Shown here piece after piece: positions 54,011 through 63,045 of a DNA stretch of 64,000 bases. The translations under genes were made by a program, and so were the position numbers. Source of the DNA: Paraburkholderia tropica (GTDB lineage: Bacteria > Pseudomonadota > Gammaproteobacteria > Burkholderiales > Burkholderiaceae); contig NZ_FNZM01000017.1 of assembly GCF_900109265.1 (NCBI RefSeq), forward strand, positions 1 through 64,000, written 5' to 3'. The number at the start of each line of letters is the position of its first letter. The stretch's first letter is position 1. The notes under the pieces were generated by a model. The model had not been told where the DNA came from. It saw only the letters and a list, made by a program, of their open reading frames with translations, and did not search any database.

Positions 54011-54365
54011 GGGTCCCCCGCGTGGCGCCACGTTTTTCGTCGCGCCCGTCTGGTCTCTCTTCGTTCGACTTCTTCTTGCTCGCCTGCGGACCGCGATGCG
54101 GCGCCGCGGCGCATTCCCGTTTCCACCTTTAATTCTTACTCTTTCTTACCCGCAAAGATTTTATCCTGGCGGATACGTCCAGCCTATGAAGCGGACGCTC
54201 AATTCACGAAAATAATCGCCATGTTACGCGTTCAATGCGGCGCGCGCAGGGCCAGATACAGCGGCGGGCGCGGCCATTATTCCGGATTCCGAATTATCGA
54301 TGCGTAAAAAATACCGGCCGGTGTCAACCGGCCGGTCGGGCGCTACACGATGACACCGCGTGCGC
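54011..54365. other. Intergenic region between the EAL-HDOD gene and the binding-protein gene
   Basis: No gene is supported. AT-rich patches near 54125-54170 and 54215-54230 may carry the EAL-HDOD promoter, and the right end carries the terminator of the amino-acid binding protein gene. Confidence 0.5.
54305..54336 (-). terminator. Rho-independent terminator of the binding-protein gene
   Basis: On the minus strand ACCGGCCGGT-TGAC-ACCGGCCGGT is followed by ATTTTTTAC. The arm itself is self-complementary. Confidence 0.85.
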
Positions 54366-55160
54366 TTACTTCAGCACGACCTTCACGTCGAAGTATTTGG
54401 CGGCGATCTTGTCGATCGTGCCGTCGGCCTTCAGTTCCTTCAGCGCGCCGTTGAGCGCGGCCTTGAGCGCCGCGTCGTTCTTGCGCACGCCGTAGCCCAC
54501 GCCCTCGCCCAGCAGCTTGGCGTCGACGACCTGCGGACCCGCGAACGCGAAGCCCGCGCCTTGCGGCTTGTTCAGAAAGCCCTTCGACGCGGCTTCGGCG
54601 TCCTGGAACGCGGCGTCCAGACGACCCGAGGCGAGATCGGCATAGATCTGGTCCTGCGTCTGGTAAGGCACGACGTCGACGCCCGCGGGCGCCCACTTGG
54701 CCTTCGCATACGACTCCTGGATCGTGCCTTGCAGCACGCCCACGTGCTTGCCCTTCAGCGATGCCGGCGTCGGCAGCAACGGGCTGCCCTTCTTCGCGAT
54801 CATCTGGTTCGGGATCGCGTAGATCGGATCGGTGAAGTCGATCGCCTGACGACGCTGGTCGGTGATCGTCATGTCCGAGTTGATCGCGTTGAACTTGCGC
54901 GCTTCGAGCGCCGGAATCAGGCCGTCGAACGAGTTTTCAACCCACACGCACTTCGCCTTGAGCTTCGCGCAGACGGCGTTGCCGACGTCGATGTCGAAGC
55001 CCTGCAGTTCGCCGCTCGGCGACTTCGATTCGAACGGCGCATAGGACGCCTCGACGCCGAAGCGGATTTCCTTGATATCGGCAGCGTGCGCCGCGCCGGC
55101 GGCCACGGTGACGGCCGCGCAGAGCGCGAGGCGGGCCAGCTTGTTCCAGTTCATGTTCAT
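54366..55160 (-). CDS. Periplasmic basic amino-acid binding protein (HisJ/ArgT-like)
   Basis: This 264-residue solute-binding protein belongs to family 3 of ABC importers. The signal peptide is 'NKLARLALCAAVTVAAGAAHA'. The mature part has the family motifs 'IRFGVEASYAPFESKSPSGE' and GFDIDVGNAVCAKL, plus the ligand-contact region NSDMTITDQRRQAIDFTDPI. Position directly after the AST genes suggests arginine, ornithine or lysine as ligand. No permease or ATPase gene is adjacent within the window. A candidate promoter and a leader hairpin with a T-run lie upstream. Confidence 0.92.
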   Translation of the reverse strand: MNMNWNKLARLALCAAVTVAAGAAHAADIKEIRFGVEASYAPFESKSPSGELQGFDIDVGNAVCAKLKAKCVWVENSFDGLIPALEARKFNAINSDMTITDQRRQAIDFTDPIYAIPNQMIAKKGSPLLPTPASLKGKHVGVLQGTIQESYAKAKWAPAGVDVVPYQTQDQIYADLASGRLDAAFQDAEAASKGFLNKPQGAGFAFAGPQVVDAKLLGEGVGYGVRKNDAALKAALNGALKELKADGTIDKIAAKYFDVKVVLK

Positions 55161-55233
55161 CAGTGTCTCTTTCCAGTCGGTTTACACCGCGCTCCGGTGG
55201 TCTCCGTCGCGCTTGGGGCAGGATCGCTGCGCC

Positions 55234-55256
55234 AAAAAAGCGGCTCAAACGGCCGC
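55234..55256 (-). terminator. Possible leader terminator/attenuator before the binding-protein gene
   Basis: On the minus strand GCGGC, a 7-nt loop and GCCGC are followed by TTTTTT. It lies after a -10-like TACAAT and before the start codon, so it could attenuate the gene. The stem is only 5 bp. Confidence 0.4.
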
Positions 55257-55293
55257 ATCGTTTCTGATGCGCCGCAGCAACCGCGAGGGCGCG

Positions 55294-55299
55294 ATTGTA
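55294..55299 (-). promoter_or_regulatory. -10 element of a possible binding-protein promoter
   Basis: TACAAT lies on the minus strand, about 135 bp upstream of the ATG at 55160. The -35 match is poor (TTCGGA at 18 bp), as for an activator-dependent promoter. Confidence 0.4.
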
Positions 55300-55439
55300 C
55301 CGCGCCCGCACACGCGCTCCGAAAACGCCCCTACGCCGTCGGCGAGCCGGACGGCGCGGGGCGAAATTGCAATTGGATGTCGTGGATGCGCAAGCGGCGG
55401 ACGGCGACGGGCGTGCGCCGCCCGAGCGCCGGACGCGGC

Positions 55440-56495
55440 TTAAACGAGCGCGGCGAGCGTTGCGCCGGTCGTCTCGACAACGAGCAGACCCGCGCGCAAA
55501 CCCGGCTTCACGGACGGATTAGGGAACACGATGCGCTCCTCGTCGTGCGCGACGACATAGCGATACGCGCCGTCCTCGGCGAGCACGGTGCCGCGCGCGA
55601 ACGGCGTGAAGTTGGCGACGTCGGCGGCCACGTGCAGTTGCAGCGCGTCGCTCTGCTTCGTGATCTGGCCGATCACGGTGAAGACGCGCGGCATCGGCGC
55701 ATCGGCATCGGCGTGCGCGCCCGAGACGAGCCGTCGGATCGCCGCGTCCGCGTGCGCGAAACGCGCGAGGTCGTTCTGGCCGAACGGACGCACCTTGCCG
55801 AGTTCGAGCGTGCAGGCGGTCGCGCCGCACGCGTCGGCGGTGAACGACGAATACGTCGCACCCTTTTCCGTGTGGATCAGCACGGCGGCGATGCGTGCGT
55901 CGGCGAGCCAGTCGAACATCGCGCGCGCGGGCGCGCCGCCCGTGTACGGCAAGAGCGCGAACTGCTCGAACGCCGAGGCGCGGATCGCCGTGTGCAGGTC
56001 GAGGTGCCAGCGCGTGCCGGCGGCGGGCGCGGCTTCGAAAAAGCGCTGCGCAGCCTGTTCGAGCGCGATCGCGCGCGGCGCTTCGCGGCTCTGCGGCACG
56101 CGCGCGTGGCGGCCGCCGAACAGGCGGTTGAGGTCGTCGTCTTCGTAGCGCGTGGCGGCGCGCATCGCGGCCGCGTTGCCGAGCACGACGAGCAGACGGC
56201 ACGCGAGCGGCAGACGCCCCGCCGCGATGTCCGCGACCATCTGCGAAAGCAGCTCGATGGGCGCGGTTTCGTCGCCGTGCACGCCCGCCGAAATCAGCAC
56301 GCTGCGCGCCGGGGCATCCTTGTCAGCATCGCCGTGCACAGGTTCGAGCAACAGCACGCCTTCGTCCTGCCACTGCCAGCGCACCGCGCCGTTCGCGCAC
56401 GCGCCCGCATTTGCGTCGTCGTGCACGGGACGCCGGCCTGCCAGCGTCGCGGCGAGAAAATCGGCGAGCACCGCGGAATCAGCGCTGGAAGTCAT
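55440..56495 (-). CDS. astE: Succinylglutamate desuccinylase AstE
   Basis: AstE performs the last AST step, splitting N-succinylglutamate into succinate and glutamate. The 351-residue zinc hydrolase has the metal-binding motif 'SAGVHGDETAPIELL' (His73, Glu76) and the third ligand in 'RWHLDLHTAIR'. The catalytic glutamate is probably in the segment ACTLELGKV. It overlaps the end of astB by 17 bp, indicating translational coupling, and ends the ast operon proper. Confidence 0.96.
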   Translation of the reverse strand: MTSSADSAVLADFLAATLAGRRPVHDDANAGACANGAVRWQWQDEGVLLLEPVHGDADKDAPARSVLISAGVHGDETAPIELLSQMVADIAAGRLPLACRLLVVLGNAAAMRAATRYEDDDLNRLFGGRHARVPQSREAPRAIALEQAAQRFFEAAPAAGTRWHLDLHTAIRASAFEQFALLPYTGGAPARAMFDWLADARIAAVLIHTEKGATYSSFTADACGATACTLELGKVRPFGQNDLARFAHADAAIRRLVSGAHADADAPMPRVFTVIGQITKQSDALQLHVAADVANFTPFARGTVLAEDGAYRYVVAHDEERIVFPNPSVKPGLRAGLLVVETTGATLAALV

Positions 56496-57843
56496 AGAGC
56501 GAGCCTAGGCCGAGAATCTGCGTGAGTTCGTCGAGCGCCGTGCGCGACTCCGCGAGCAGCGCCGGATCGGTGAGATCCTGCGGCGCGAGGCGGTCGCGAT
56601 AGTGCTTTTCGATCCACGCGTCGAGGCGCGCGAACAGCGCGTCGTTCATCCACACGCCGGGCGCGACGGCGGCGCGCTCCGCTTCGCTGAGCACCACGCG
56701 CAGACGCAGGCACGCGGGACCGCCGCCGTTCTTCATGCTCTCGCGCAGATCGAATACGAGCACGTCGTCGATCGGACCGGGCTTCGCAACCAGCTCTTCG
56801 AGCCAGATCGCCACGCGCGGGTTCTCGCGGCATTCCTGCGGCACGACGAGCACCTGCTTGCCGTCCGCGCCGCTCAGCAACTGGCTGTTGAAGAGATACG
56901 ACGTGACCGCGTCGGCGACGCTCACCTGCGCGTCCGGCACCTCGATCACGTCGAATGGCGCGCCCTGCGCCGCGAGCTTCGCGCGCAGTTCGTCGTAGAC
57001 CTTGCCCTGCTCGACGAACGCGCGTTCGTGGCAGAACAGCGTCGTGCGGTTGCCCACGGCGATCACGTCGTTATGGAACACGCCCGCGTCGATCACGTCG
57101 GGATTCTGCTGCGCGAACACGGCGATGTCGTCGCTCAGGCCGTGGCGCTGCGCGATCGCGCGGCTCGCCTCGAAGGTCTGACGCGCCGGAAAGCGCTTCG
57201 GCTCCGGTCCGCGACGGTATTCGCTGCGGCCGTAGACGAAAAATTCCACGCCGCGCTCGCCGTACTGCGCGCAAAAACGCGTGTGATTGGCCGCGCCTTC
57301 ATCGCCGAGCGCGGGCGTGCCGGGCAGCGCTTCGTGCACCACGAAGTGCGACGGGTCCGCGAAAATCGCGCCGAGCGTGCGGCGCGTGTACTCGTGTTCG
57401 ATCGCGCGATGCAGCTTGCTGCACAGGTTCGCGGGCGTGAAATGCACGCGCCGGTCGGGCGTATCGGCCGACGGGCTCACGGTGGCCGCGTTCGCGGTCC
57501 ACATGGCCGACGCCGAGCTGGCCGCCGCGAGCAGTTCGGGCGCGTCCTTCGCGGCGCGCGCGATCGCGTCGGTTTCCTTGCCGCTGAAACCCAGTTCGCG
57601 CAGCAGACGGATCGACGGCCGCTCCTGCGGCGGCAACACGCCCTGCGCGAAGCCGAGATCGGCGAGCCGCTTCATCTTGCGCAGACCTTGCTGCGCGGCG
57701 GCGCGCGGATTCGCGACCGACTTCTCGTTGTTCTGCGACGCGACGTTGCCGAACGACAGCCCCGCGTAGTTGTGCGTGGGGCCAACGAGTCCGTCGAAAT
57801 TGGCCTCCAGGGTGGCCTTGGATCCGGTTGCGGAATGGCTCAT
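56479..57843 (-). CDS. astB: N-succinylarginine dihydrolase AstB
   Basis: AstB converts succinylarginine to succinylornithine, CO2 and two ammonia, the nitrogen-releasing step. The 454-residue protein starts with the family hallmark 'ANFDGLVGPTHNYAGLSFGN' and carries the catalytic cysteine near the C terminus in MKNGGGPACLRLRVVL. It belongs to the amidinotransferase (pentein) fold. The first ~12 residues (MSHSATGSKATLE) are a short extension. Its ATG is 9 bp after the astD stop. Confidence 0.97.
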   Translation of the reverse strand: MSHSATGSKATLEANFDGLVGPTHNYAGLSFGNVASQNNEKSVANPRAAAQQGLRKMKRLADLGFAQGVLPPQERPSIRLLRELGFSGKETDAIARAAKDAPELLAAASSASAMWTANAATVSPSADTPDRRVHFTPANLCSKLHRAIEHEYTRRTLGAIFADPSHFVVHEALPGTPALGDEGAANHTRFCAQYGERGVEFFVYGRSEYRRGPEPKRFPARQTFEASRAIAQRHGLSDDIAVFAQQNPDVIDAGVFHNDVIAVGNRTTLFCHERAFVEQGKVYDELRAKLAAQGAPFDVIEVPDAQVSVADAVTSYLFNSQLLSGADGKQVLVVPQECRENPRVAIWLEELVAKPGPIDDVLVFDLRESMKNGGGPACLRLRVVLSEAERAAVAPGVWMNDALFARLDAWIEKHYRDRLAPQDLTDPALLAESRTALDELTQILGLGSLYDFQR

Positions 57844-57852
57844 CGTCGATCC

Positions 57853-59316
57853 TCAGAATTGAAGGCCCGGCGAAACGCTCGCGGGCATCTGCAGTTGTGC
57901 GCTTTCCACCGAGGCCATCGGCCATGCGCAGTAGTCGGCTGCGTAGTACGCGCTCGGACGGTGATTGCCCGAGCGGCCCGGACCGCCGAACGGCGCGCCG
58001 CTCGACGCGCCGTTGGTGGGCCGGTTCCAGTTGACGATGCCCGCGCGGATCTCGCGCGAGAAGCGCTGCCAGAGCGCGGCATCGTCGGCGAGCAGACCGG
58101 CCGAAAGACCGTAGGCGGTGTTGTTGGCCTGGGCGATGGCGTCGTCGAAACCGGCGTAGCGCACGATCTGCGCGAGCGGGCCGAAGTGCTCCTCGTCGGG
58201 CAGATCGGCCACGCCGGTCACGTCGAGAATGCCGGGCGTGACGAAGCCGAGCGCCGGGTCGCGCTGCGTCATTGGCAGCAACGCCTTCGCGCCGCGTTCG
58301 AGCAGCATGGCTTGCGCTTCCATCAGCTTGCCCGCCGCGCGCGCCGAGATCACCGCGCCCATGAACGGTTGCGGATCGGCGTCGTACTCGCCTACCGCGA
58401 TGCGCGACGACACCTCGACGAAGCGCGCCAGAAAGCGCTCGCCGAACCCATCGGACGGTACGAGAATGCGGCGCGCGCAGGTGCAGCGCTGCCCCGCCGA
58501 CAGAAACGCCGACTGGATCGCGTGATGCACGGCGGCATCGACGTCGTCGACAGGCGCGACGACGAGCGGATTGTTACCGCCCATCTCCAGCGCGAGCACG
58601 ATCTCGGGCCGGCCACCGAACTGGCGATGCAGATGCGTGCCGGTGTTCGAGCTGCCGGTGAAAAACAGCCCGTCGATCTGGCGATGATTCGCGAGCGCCA
58701 CGCCGGTATCGCGCTCGCCCTGCACGAGGTTCATCACGCCCGCGGGCAGTCCGGCGTCGCGCCAGATTTCGACCGTCACGCGCGCAACATCGGGCGCGAG
58801 TTCAGAAGGCTTGAACACGACCGTGTTGCCGGCGATCAGCGCGGGCACGATATGGCCGTTGGGCAGATGGCCCGGAAAGTTGTACGGACCGAACACGGCC
58901 ACCACGCCATGCGGACGATGACGCAGCACGGCCACGCCGTCGGCCATGTCGCTGCGCTTTTCGCCGGTGCGCTCGTGGTAGGCGGTGATCGAGATCGCGA
59001 CCTTGGCCGCCATCGACGCCGCTTCGGTGCGCGCCTCCCAGAGCGGCTTGCCGGTTTCGCGGCCGATGGCCTGGGCGAGCTGCTCCTTGCGTTCGGTGAC
59101 GAGCGCCGCGAAGCGCTTGACGATCTCGCAGCGCGCCTCGAACGGCAGATTCGACCACGCCGGGAACGCTCGGCGCGCGGCGCTCACCGCGCGCTCGACG
59201 TCGCCCTCGTTGGCGGCGTTGCCGCTCCACACGATCGCGCCCGTGCCCGGATTGCGCGACGCAAACGCGGCGCCCGAGGCCGCGCACCATTGCCCATCGA
59301 TGAAAAGCTCGTTCAT
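57853..59316 (-). CDS. astD: Succinylglutamate semialdehyde dehydrogenase AstD
   Basis: This NAD-dependent enzyme oxidises succinylglutamate semialdehyde to succinylglutamate. The 487-residue aldehyde dehydrogenase has Glu244 in LALEMGGNNP and the nucleophile Cys278 in 'SAGQRCTCARR', the latter context being typical of AstD. It lies fourth in the operon, 43 bp after astA. A very short N terminus (MNELFIDGQW) fits the family. Confidence 0.97.
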   Translation of the reverse strand: MNELFIDGQWCAASGAAFASRNPGTGAIVWSGNAANEGDVERAVSAARRAFPAWSNLPFEARCEIVKRFAALVTERKEQLAQAIGRETGKPLWEARTEAASMAAKVAISITAYHERTGEKRSDMADGVAVLRHRPHGVVAVFGPYNFPGHLPNGHIVPALIAGNTVVFKPSELAPDVARVTVEIWRDAGLPAGVMNLVQGERDTGVALANHRQIDGLFFTGSSNTGTHLHRQFGGRPEIVLALEMGGNNPLVVAPVDDVDAAVHHAIQSAFLSAGQRCTCARRILVPSDGFGERFLARFVEVSSRIAVGEYDADPQPFMGAVISARAAGKLMEAQAMLLERGAKALLPMTQRDPALGFVTPGILDVTGVADLPDEEHFGPLAQIVRYAGFDDAIAQANNTAYGLSAGLLADDAALWQRFSREIRAGIVNWNRPTNGASSGAPFGGPGRSGNHRPSAYYAADYCAWPMASVESAQLQMPASVSPGLQF

Positions 59317-59359
59317 GACTCGTCCTGTTATTTTGCTCGCGCGTGCTGCCTGTTCACGT

Positions 59360-60391
59360 TCACGCGCCCTGACGCCGCGCGGCGCCCAGCACGCGCACCG
59401 GCTCGCCTTCGCGCACGCCGAGCGCGGCCGCTTCCTGCGCGCTCAGCGTGAACGCGCCGTCGCTGACGACACCCGGCGCGAAACCCACGCGAAAATCCGC
59501 GAGCGAGGTGTTCGAGACCAGCGAGCGCACGCCCTCTTCGGCCGTCTGCGCGCCGATGCGCACGGGCACCACCACACTCTCGCGCACCGTGCGCAAATCG
59601 GCGATATGGCATTCGAGCACGGGGCCCGCATCGAAAATATCGACGTGATTCTCGTAGCGCAGCCCTTCGCCTTCGAGCATGCGGCGCGCGGGCACCGTGT
59701 CCGCATGCGTGAGGCCCACGCACGCCTGCGCCTCCTCGGGCAGCAGTTCGACGTAGACGGGGTAGCGCGGCATCAGCTCGGCGAGAAACGCCTTGCGGCC
59801 ATGCGAACTCAGATAATCGGCGGCATTGAAATCGATCTGATAGAAGTGCGAACCGACCGCGCGCCAGAACGGCGAGGTGCCTTCGTCGTCGAAATGGCCG
59901 CGCAATTCGGCGCAGATGCGTTCCGGAAAACGCTCGCGGAACTGCGCGATGAACATGAAGCGCGAGCGCGACAGCAGCCCGCCCATGCCGCCCGTGCGAT
60001 GGCGCGGCGAGAGGAACAGCGAGCACACTTCCGCATAACCGGTGAGGTCGTGCGAGATGTTGAGCGCGCGCATGCGCGTCCAGATGCCGAGGTCCTGACT
60101 CGCGTGCACCACCGTGCTCACGCGATAGTTGTAGAACGGCTGCGTGAGGCCCACGGCCGCTTCGATGCCGCAGACGCCCGCCACGTCGCCGCTCGCGGTG
60201 TCTTCCATCACGAAGAAGTAGCCCGCCTCGGCCGGCGCGGCTTCGCCCGCGAGCGTGCGCCGCGTGCGCTCGATGCGCGCGGCCAGCGCCTCCCGGTCGG
60301 GCTTGAAGGTCGTGAGACCGGGGCCGGTTTCCTGGGCCAACGCGACGAGCGCGTCCACATCGCCCGTCTGCACGACGCGTACCACGATCAT
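59360..60391 (-). CDS. astA: Arginine N-succinyltransferase, beta-type subunit (AstA/AruG)
   Basis: This is the first AST enzyme, transferring succinyl from succinyl-CoA to arginine. The 343-residue protein has the AstA pattern 'MIVVRVVQTGDVDALVALAQ', ETGPGLTTFKPDREAL, 'FLSPRHRTGGMGGLLSRSRF' and HVDIFDAGPVLEC. The ATG overlaps the aruF stop by 4 bp. As in Pseudomonas, two related subunits (AruF and AruG) are encoded side by side, probably forming a heteromer. The C-terminal region matches the family's usual tail. Confidence 0.95.
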   Translation of the reverse strand: MIVVRVVQTGDVDALVALAQETGPGLTTFKPDREALAARIERTRRTLAGEAAPAEAGYFFVMEDTASGDVAGVCGIEAAVGLTQPFYNYRVSTVVHASQDLGIWTRMRALNISHDLTGYAEVCSLFLSPRHRTGGMGGLLSRSRFMFIAQFRERFPERICAELRGHFDDEGTSPFWRAVGSHFYQIDFNAADYLSSHGRKAFLAELMPRYPVYVELLPEEAQACVGLTHADTVPARRMLEGEGLRYENHVDIFDAGPVLECHIADLRTVRESVVVPVRIGAQTAEEGVRSLVSNTSLADFRVGFAPGVVSDGAFTLSAQEAAALGVREGEPVRVLGAARRQGA

Positions 60392-61500
60392 TGCGCTTCT
60401 CCCATCGAATTGTCGTTGTCGGGCGTCTCGCGATACAGCGGCGCGCAGCGCACGCGCGCGCCGTCCTGCACGTTCAGCGCCGCGCGCGTGGCGGCGTCGA
60501 GCGGCGCGTCGGCGACGAGGGCCAGCGGTGCGTGTGGCGCATGCGGCGCGTACGTCGACGCTTCCTGCACCGGCAGCGTGGCGAGCACGCAGCGGAACTC
60601 TCCGCCTTGCTGGCTGGCGACCAGATAGGTTTCAGAGACTTCTGCGTTCGCGGATGCGCTTTCCCGCACCACGCGCGTCGCGTTGCCCGCAACCGACGCC
60701 GTGCGATCCACCTGCGCCGTGAGCACCGGACCCGCGTCGAAGATATCGACATAACGGTCGGGCTCGAACCCTTCTTCGAGATGAATCTCGTACGCGAGCA
60801 GCGCACGCGGATCGGGCTCGCCGAGCACGCGCTGCGCCGCTTCCGGCAACAGCGGCACGTAGAGCGGATACGCGGGCATCACTTCGGCGATGAAGGTGCG
60901 GCTTCTGCCGCCCGAGGCCATTTCGATGTCCTTGAAATCGCGCCCGAAGAACTTGCGGCCCACCGCTTCCCAGAACGGCGAGGCGCCCGCGTCGTCGGTC
61001 ACGCCGAGCAGCAGCGAGAACACCTCGGGCGTGAAACGGCGGCGGTTCATCGCCACGTACATCATGCGCGCGCGCGACATCAAATGCGCCGCCGCGTCGC
61101 CGCGCAGGGCGGGATCGATATAGAAGCCCGCGAGGCGGCTCTTGCCCGTGAGTTCGTGCGACATCGTGAGCGCGTGAATCTTGCGGTTCACGTGCAGCTC
61201 GCGCGAGGCGTGGATCAGCGCGTCGTTGCGGAACGCGTAGAACGGCTCCGAGTAGCCCGCCGCCGCGATCAGGCTCGACGTGCCGACGAGCCGGCCCGTC
61301 GCCGAATCTTCGAGCACGAAGAGATAGAACTCCTCGCCCGGAAAATCGACGTCCGCGCGAAACGAATCCTCGGACAGCGCGATGCGCGCTTCCAGCGCCG
61401 CGCGGTCGTGCGGCAGCGAATGCAGCACGGGCTGCGCGGTGCGGGCCATGTGCGCGATCGCGTCGAGATCGGCAAGCCTGGCGGGGCGAACGAATAGCAT
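60388..61500 (-). CDS. aruF: Arginine/ornithine succinyltransferase, alpha-type subunit (AruF)
   Basis: This paralogue of astA has 370 residues. The N terminus is 'MLFVRPARLADLDAIAHMAR', and conserved blocks 'PHDRAALEARIALSEDSFRA', 'SRARMMYVAMNRRRFTPEVF' and YVDIFDAGPVLTAQV are present. The first block differs from astA in the active-site region, as expected for the alpha subunit. It overlaps astA by 4 bp and follows astC after 31 bp. Assignment of alpha against beta rests on order and sequence pattern. Confidence 0.92.
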   Translation of the reverse strand: MLFVRPARLADLDAIAHMARTAQPVLHSLPHDRAALEARIALSEDSFRADVDFPGEEFYLFVLEDSATGRLVGTSSLIAAAGYSEPFYAFRNDALIHASRELHVNRKIHALTMSHELTGKSRLAGFYIDPALRGDAAAHLMSRARMMYVAMNRRRFTPEVFSLLLGVTDDAGASPFWEAVGRKFFGRDFKDIEMASGGRSRTFIAEVMPAYPLYVPLLPEAAQRVLGEPDPRALLAYEIHLEEGFEPDRYVDIFDAGPVLTAQVDRTASVAGNATRVVRESASANAEVSETYLVASQQGGEFRCVLATLPVQEASTYAPHAPHAPLALVADAPLDAATRAALNVQDGARVRCAPLYRETPDNDNSMGEAQ

Positions 61501-61531
61501 CGTCGGTCCTGTTATCGAGAATGAACGCCGG

Positions 61532-62749
61532 TCAGCGCGCGCCGACCACGTCTTCGAACGCCTGTTCGAGGCGCGCGAAGCCCTCGTCCAGATCGGCCGC
61601 CGGCATGATCAGCGAAGGCGCGAAGCGCAGCACGTCCGGGCCCGCGATCAGCATCATCACGCCGCGGTTCGCCGCCGCGCCGTTGAAGTCCTTCGCGCGG
61701 CCCGCGAAACGTGCGTTCAGTTCGGCGCCGATCAGCAGACCCTGGCCGCGCACTTCCTTGAACACGTCGAAGCGCGCGTTCAAGTGCGCGAGCTTCGCGC
61801 GGATCGTCTCGCCGCGTGCGCGCACGCCCGCCAGCACCGCCGGGTCGCTGATCAGCTCGACGACCTTGTGCGCGATGGCCGCGCCGAGCGGATTGCCGCC
61901 GTAGGTCGTGCCGTGCACGCCCACCTTGAAGTGCGCCGCGATGGCTTCGGTCGTGAGCATCGCGCCGATCGGGAAACCGTTGCCGAGCGCCTTCGCCGTG
62001 GTCAGGATGTCGGGCGTCACGCCGGTCTGCTCGTAGGCGTAGAAGGTGCCCGTGCGGCCCACGCCGGTTTGCACTTCGTCGAAAATCAGCAGCGCGCCGT
62101 GCGCGTCGCAGGCCTCGCGCAGCGCGCGCAGGAAGGCCGGATCGGCGGGAATCACGCCGCCTTCGCCCTGCACCGGCTCGACGATCACCGCGCAGGTTTG
62201 CGGGCCGATCGCGCGCTTCGCGGCGTCGATGTCGTTGTACGGCAGATGGATGATGCCTTGCGGAATCGGACCGAAGCCTTCCGAATATTTCGGCTGGCCG
62301 CCCACGCTCACCGTGAAGAAGGTGCGGCCGTGGAACGACTGCGTGAACGAGACGATCTCGGCCTTCTGCTCGCCGTGGCGGTCGAAGGCGACGCGGCGCG
62401 CGAGCTTGAGCGCGGCTTCGTTGGCTTCCGCGCCCGAGTTGGCGAAGAACGCGCGATCGGCGAACGTCAGCGATTCGAGCTTCTTCGCGAGGCGCAGCAC
62501 CGGCTCGTTGGTGTAGCCGTTGCCGATGTGCCAGAGCTTGCCGCCCTGCTCGTGCAGCACCTTGAGCAGTTCCGGATGCGCGTGGCCGAGCGAGGTCACG
62601 GCGATACCGCAGGCGAAGTCGATGTAATCGCGCCCGGCGGTGTCCCACACGCGCGAGCCTTCGCCGCGGTCGGGCACGAACGGCGCCGGCGAGAAGCACG
62701 GCACCATCACTTCGTCGAAGGTCTGGCGGCTCACAGTCTGGTCGTTCAT
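61532..62749 (-). CDS. astC: Acetyl/succinylornithine aminotransferase AstC
   Basis: AstC transaminates succinylornithine to succinylglutamate semialdehyde. The 405-residue class III aminotransferase has 'FANSGAEANEAALKLARRVA', the cofactor-binding Asp224 in IFDEVQTGVGRTG, and the Schiff-base Lys253 in TTAKALGNGFPIGA. The ATG at 62749 has AAGGA just upstream; a longer frame to 62884 is not supported. It is the first gene of the operon and lies next to the regulator. Biosynthetic ArgD is very similar, but operon context favours the catabolic role. Confidence 0.94.
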   Translation of the reverse strand: MNDQTVSRQTFDEVMVPCFSPAPFVPDRGEGSRVWDTAGRDYIDFACGIAVTSLGHAHPELLKVLHEQGGKLWHIGNGYTNEPVLRLAKKLESLTFADRAFFANSGAEANEAALKLARRVAFDRHGEQKAEIVSFTQSFHGRTFFTVSVGGQPKYSEGFGPIPQGIIHLPYNDIDAAKRAIGPQTCAVIVEPVQGEGGVIPADPAFLRALREACDAHGALLIFDEVQTGVGRTGTFYAYEQTGVTPDILTTAKALGNGFPIGAMLTTEAIAAHFKVGVHGTTYGGNPLGAAIAHKVVELISDPAVLAGVRARGETIRAKLAHLNARFDVFKEVRGQGLLIGAELNARFAGRAKDFNGAAANRGVMMLIAGPDVLRFAPSLIMPAADLDEGFARLEQAFEDVVGAR

Positions 62750-62873
62750 GGCGAATCCTTGTGGTCTCGAATCGGGTGCCGATTCAGGTTCTCGATTCAG
62801 GCTCGTGCCGCGCGAGGCGCGATTAGGGTACGAACCGGATGCTAATGGGCTCAATCGAGCGAGTATCGGTTGC

Positions 62874-62916
62874 AGTGTAGGCAACCGCGCTGCAAACGTC
62901 TTGCGCAGGCGCGACG
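62874..62916 (-). promoter_or_regulatory. ast operon promoter with an ArgR-like half site
   Basis: On the minus strand the -10-like TACACT (62874-62879) has no good -35. At the -35 position ends CGTCGCGCCTGCGCAA (62901-62916), which matches the Pseudomonas ArgR half-site pattern TGTCGC-N8-AA at all but the first base. A class II activator site overlapping -35 is implied. A clear second half site was not found. Confidence 0.5.
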
Positions 62917-63012
62917 CGTTTTTTCGTCAGCGGCGGCGCGGCGGGGTTTTCCGTCCCGAATGAGCCATTTTCGTGCGCCGGGTCAGGCGAGCGCGCCCGC
63001 TTCCACGACGGC

Positions 63013-63045
63013 TCGATCACGCTTCAATCACGCTTCAATCACGCT
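63013..63045. repeat. 11-bp tandem repeat spanning the stop codon of the regulator gene
   Basis: Three copies of TC(A/G)ATCACGCT lie in direct repeat. The minus-strand stop codon of the upstream regulator gene falls within the third copy (63035-63037). Confidence 0.8.
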
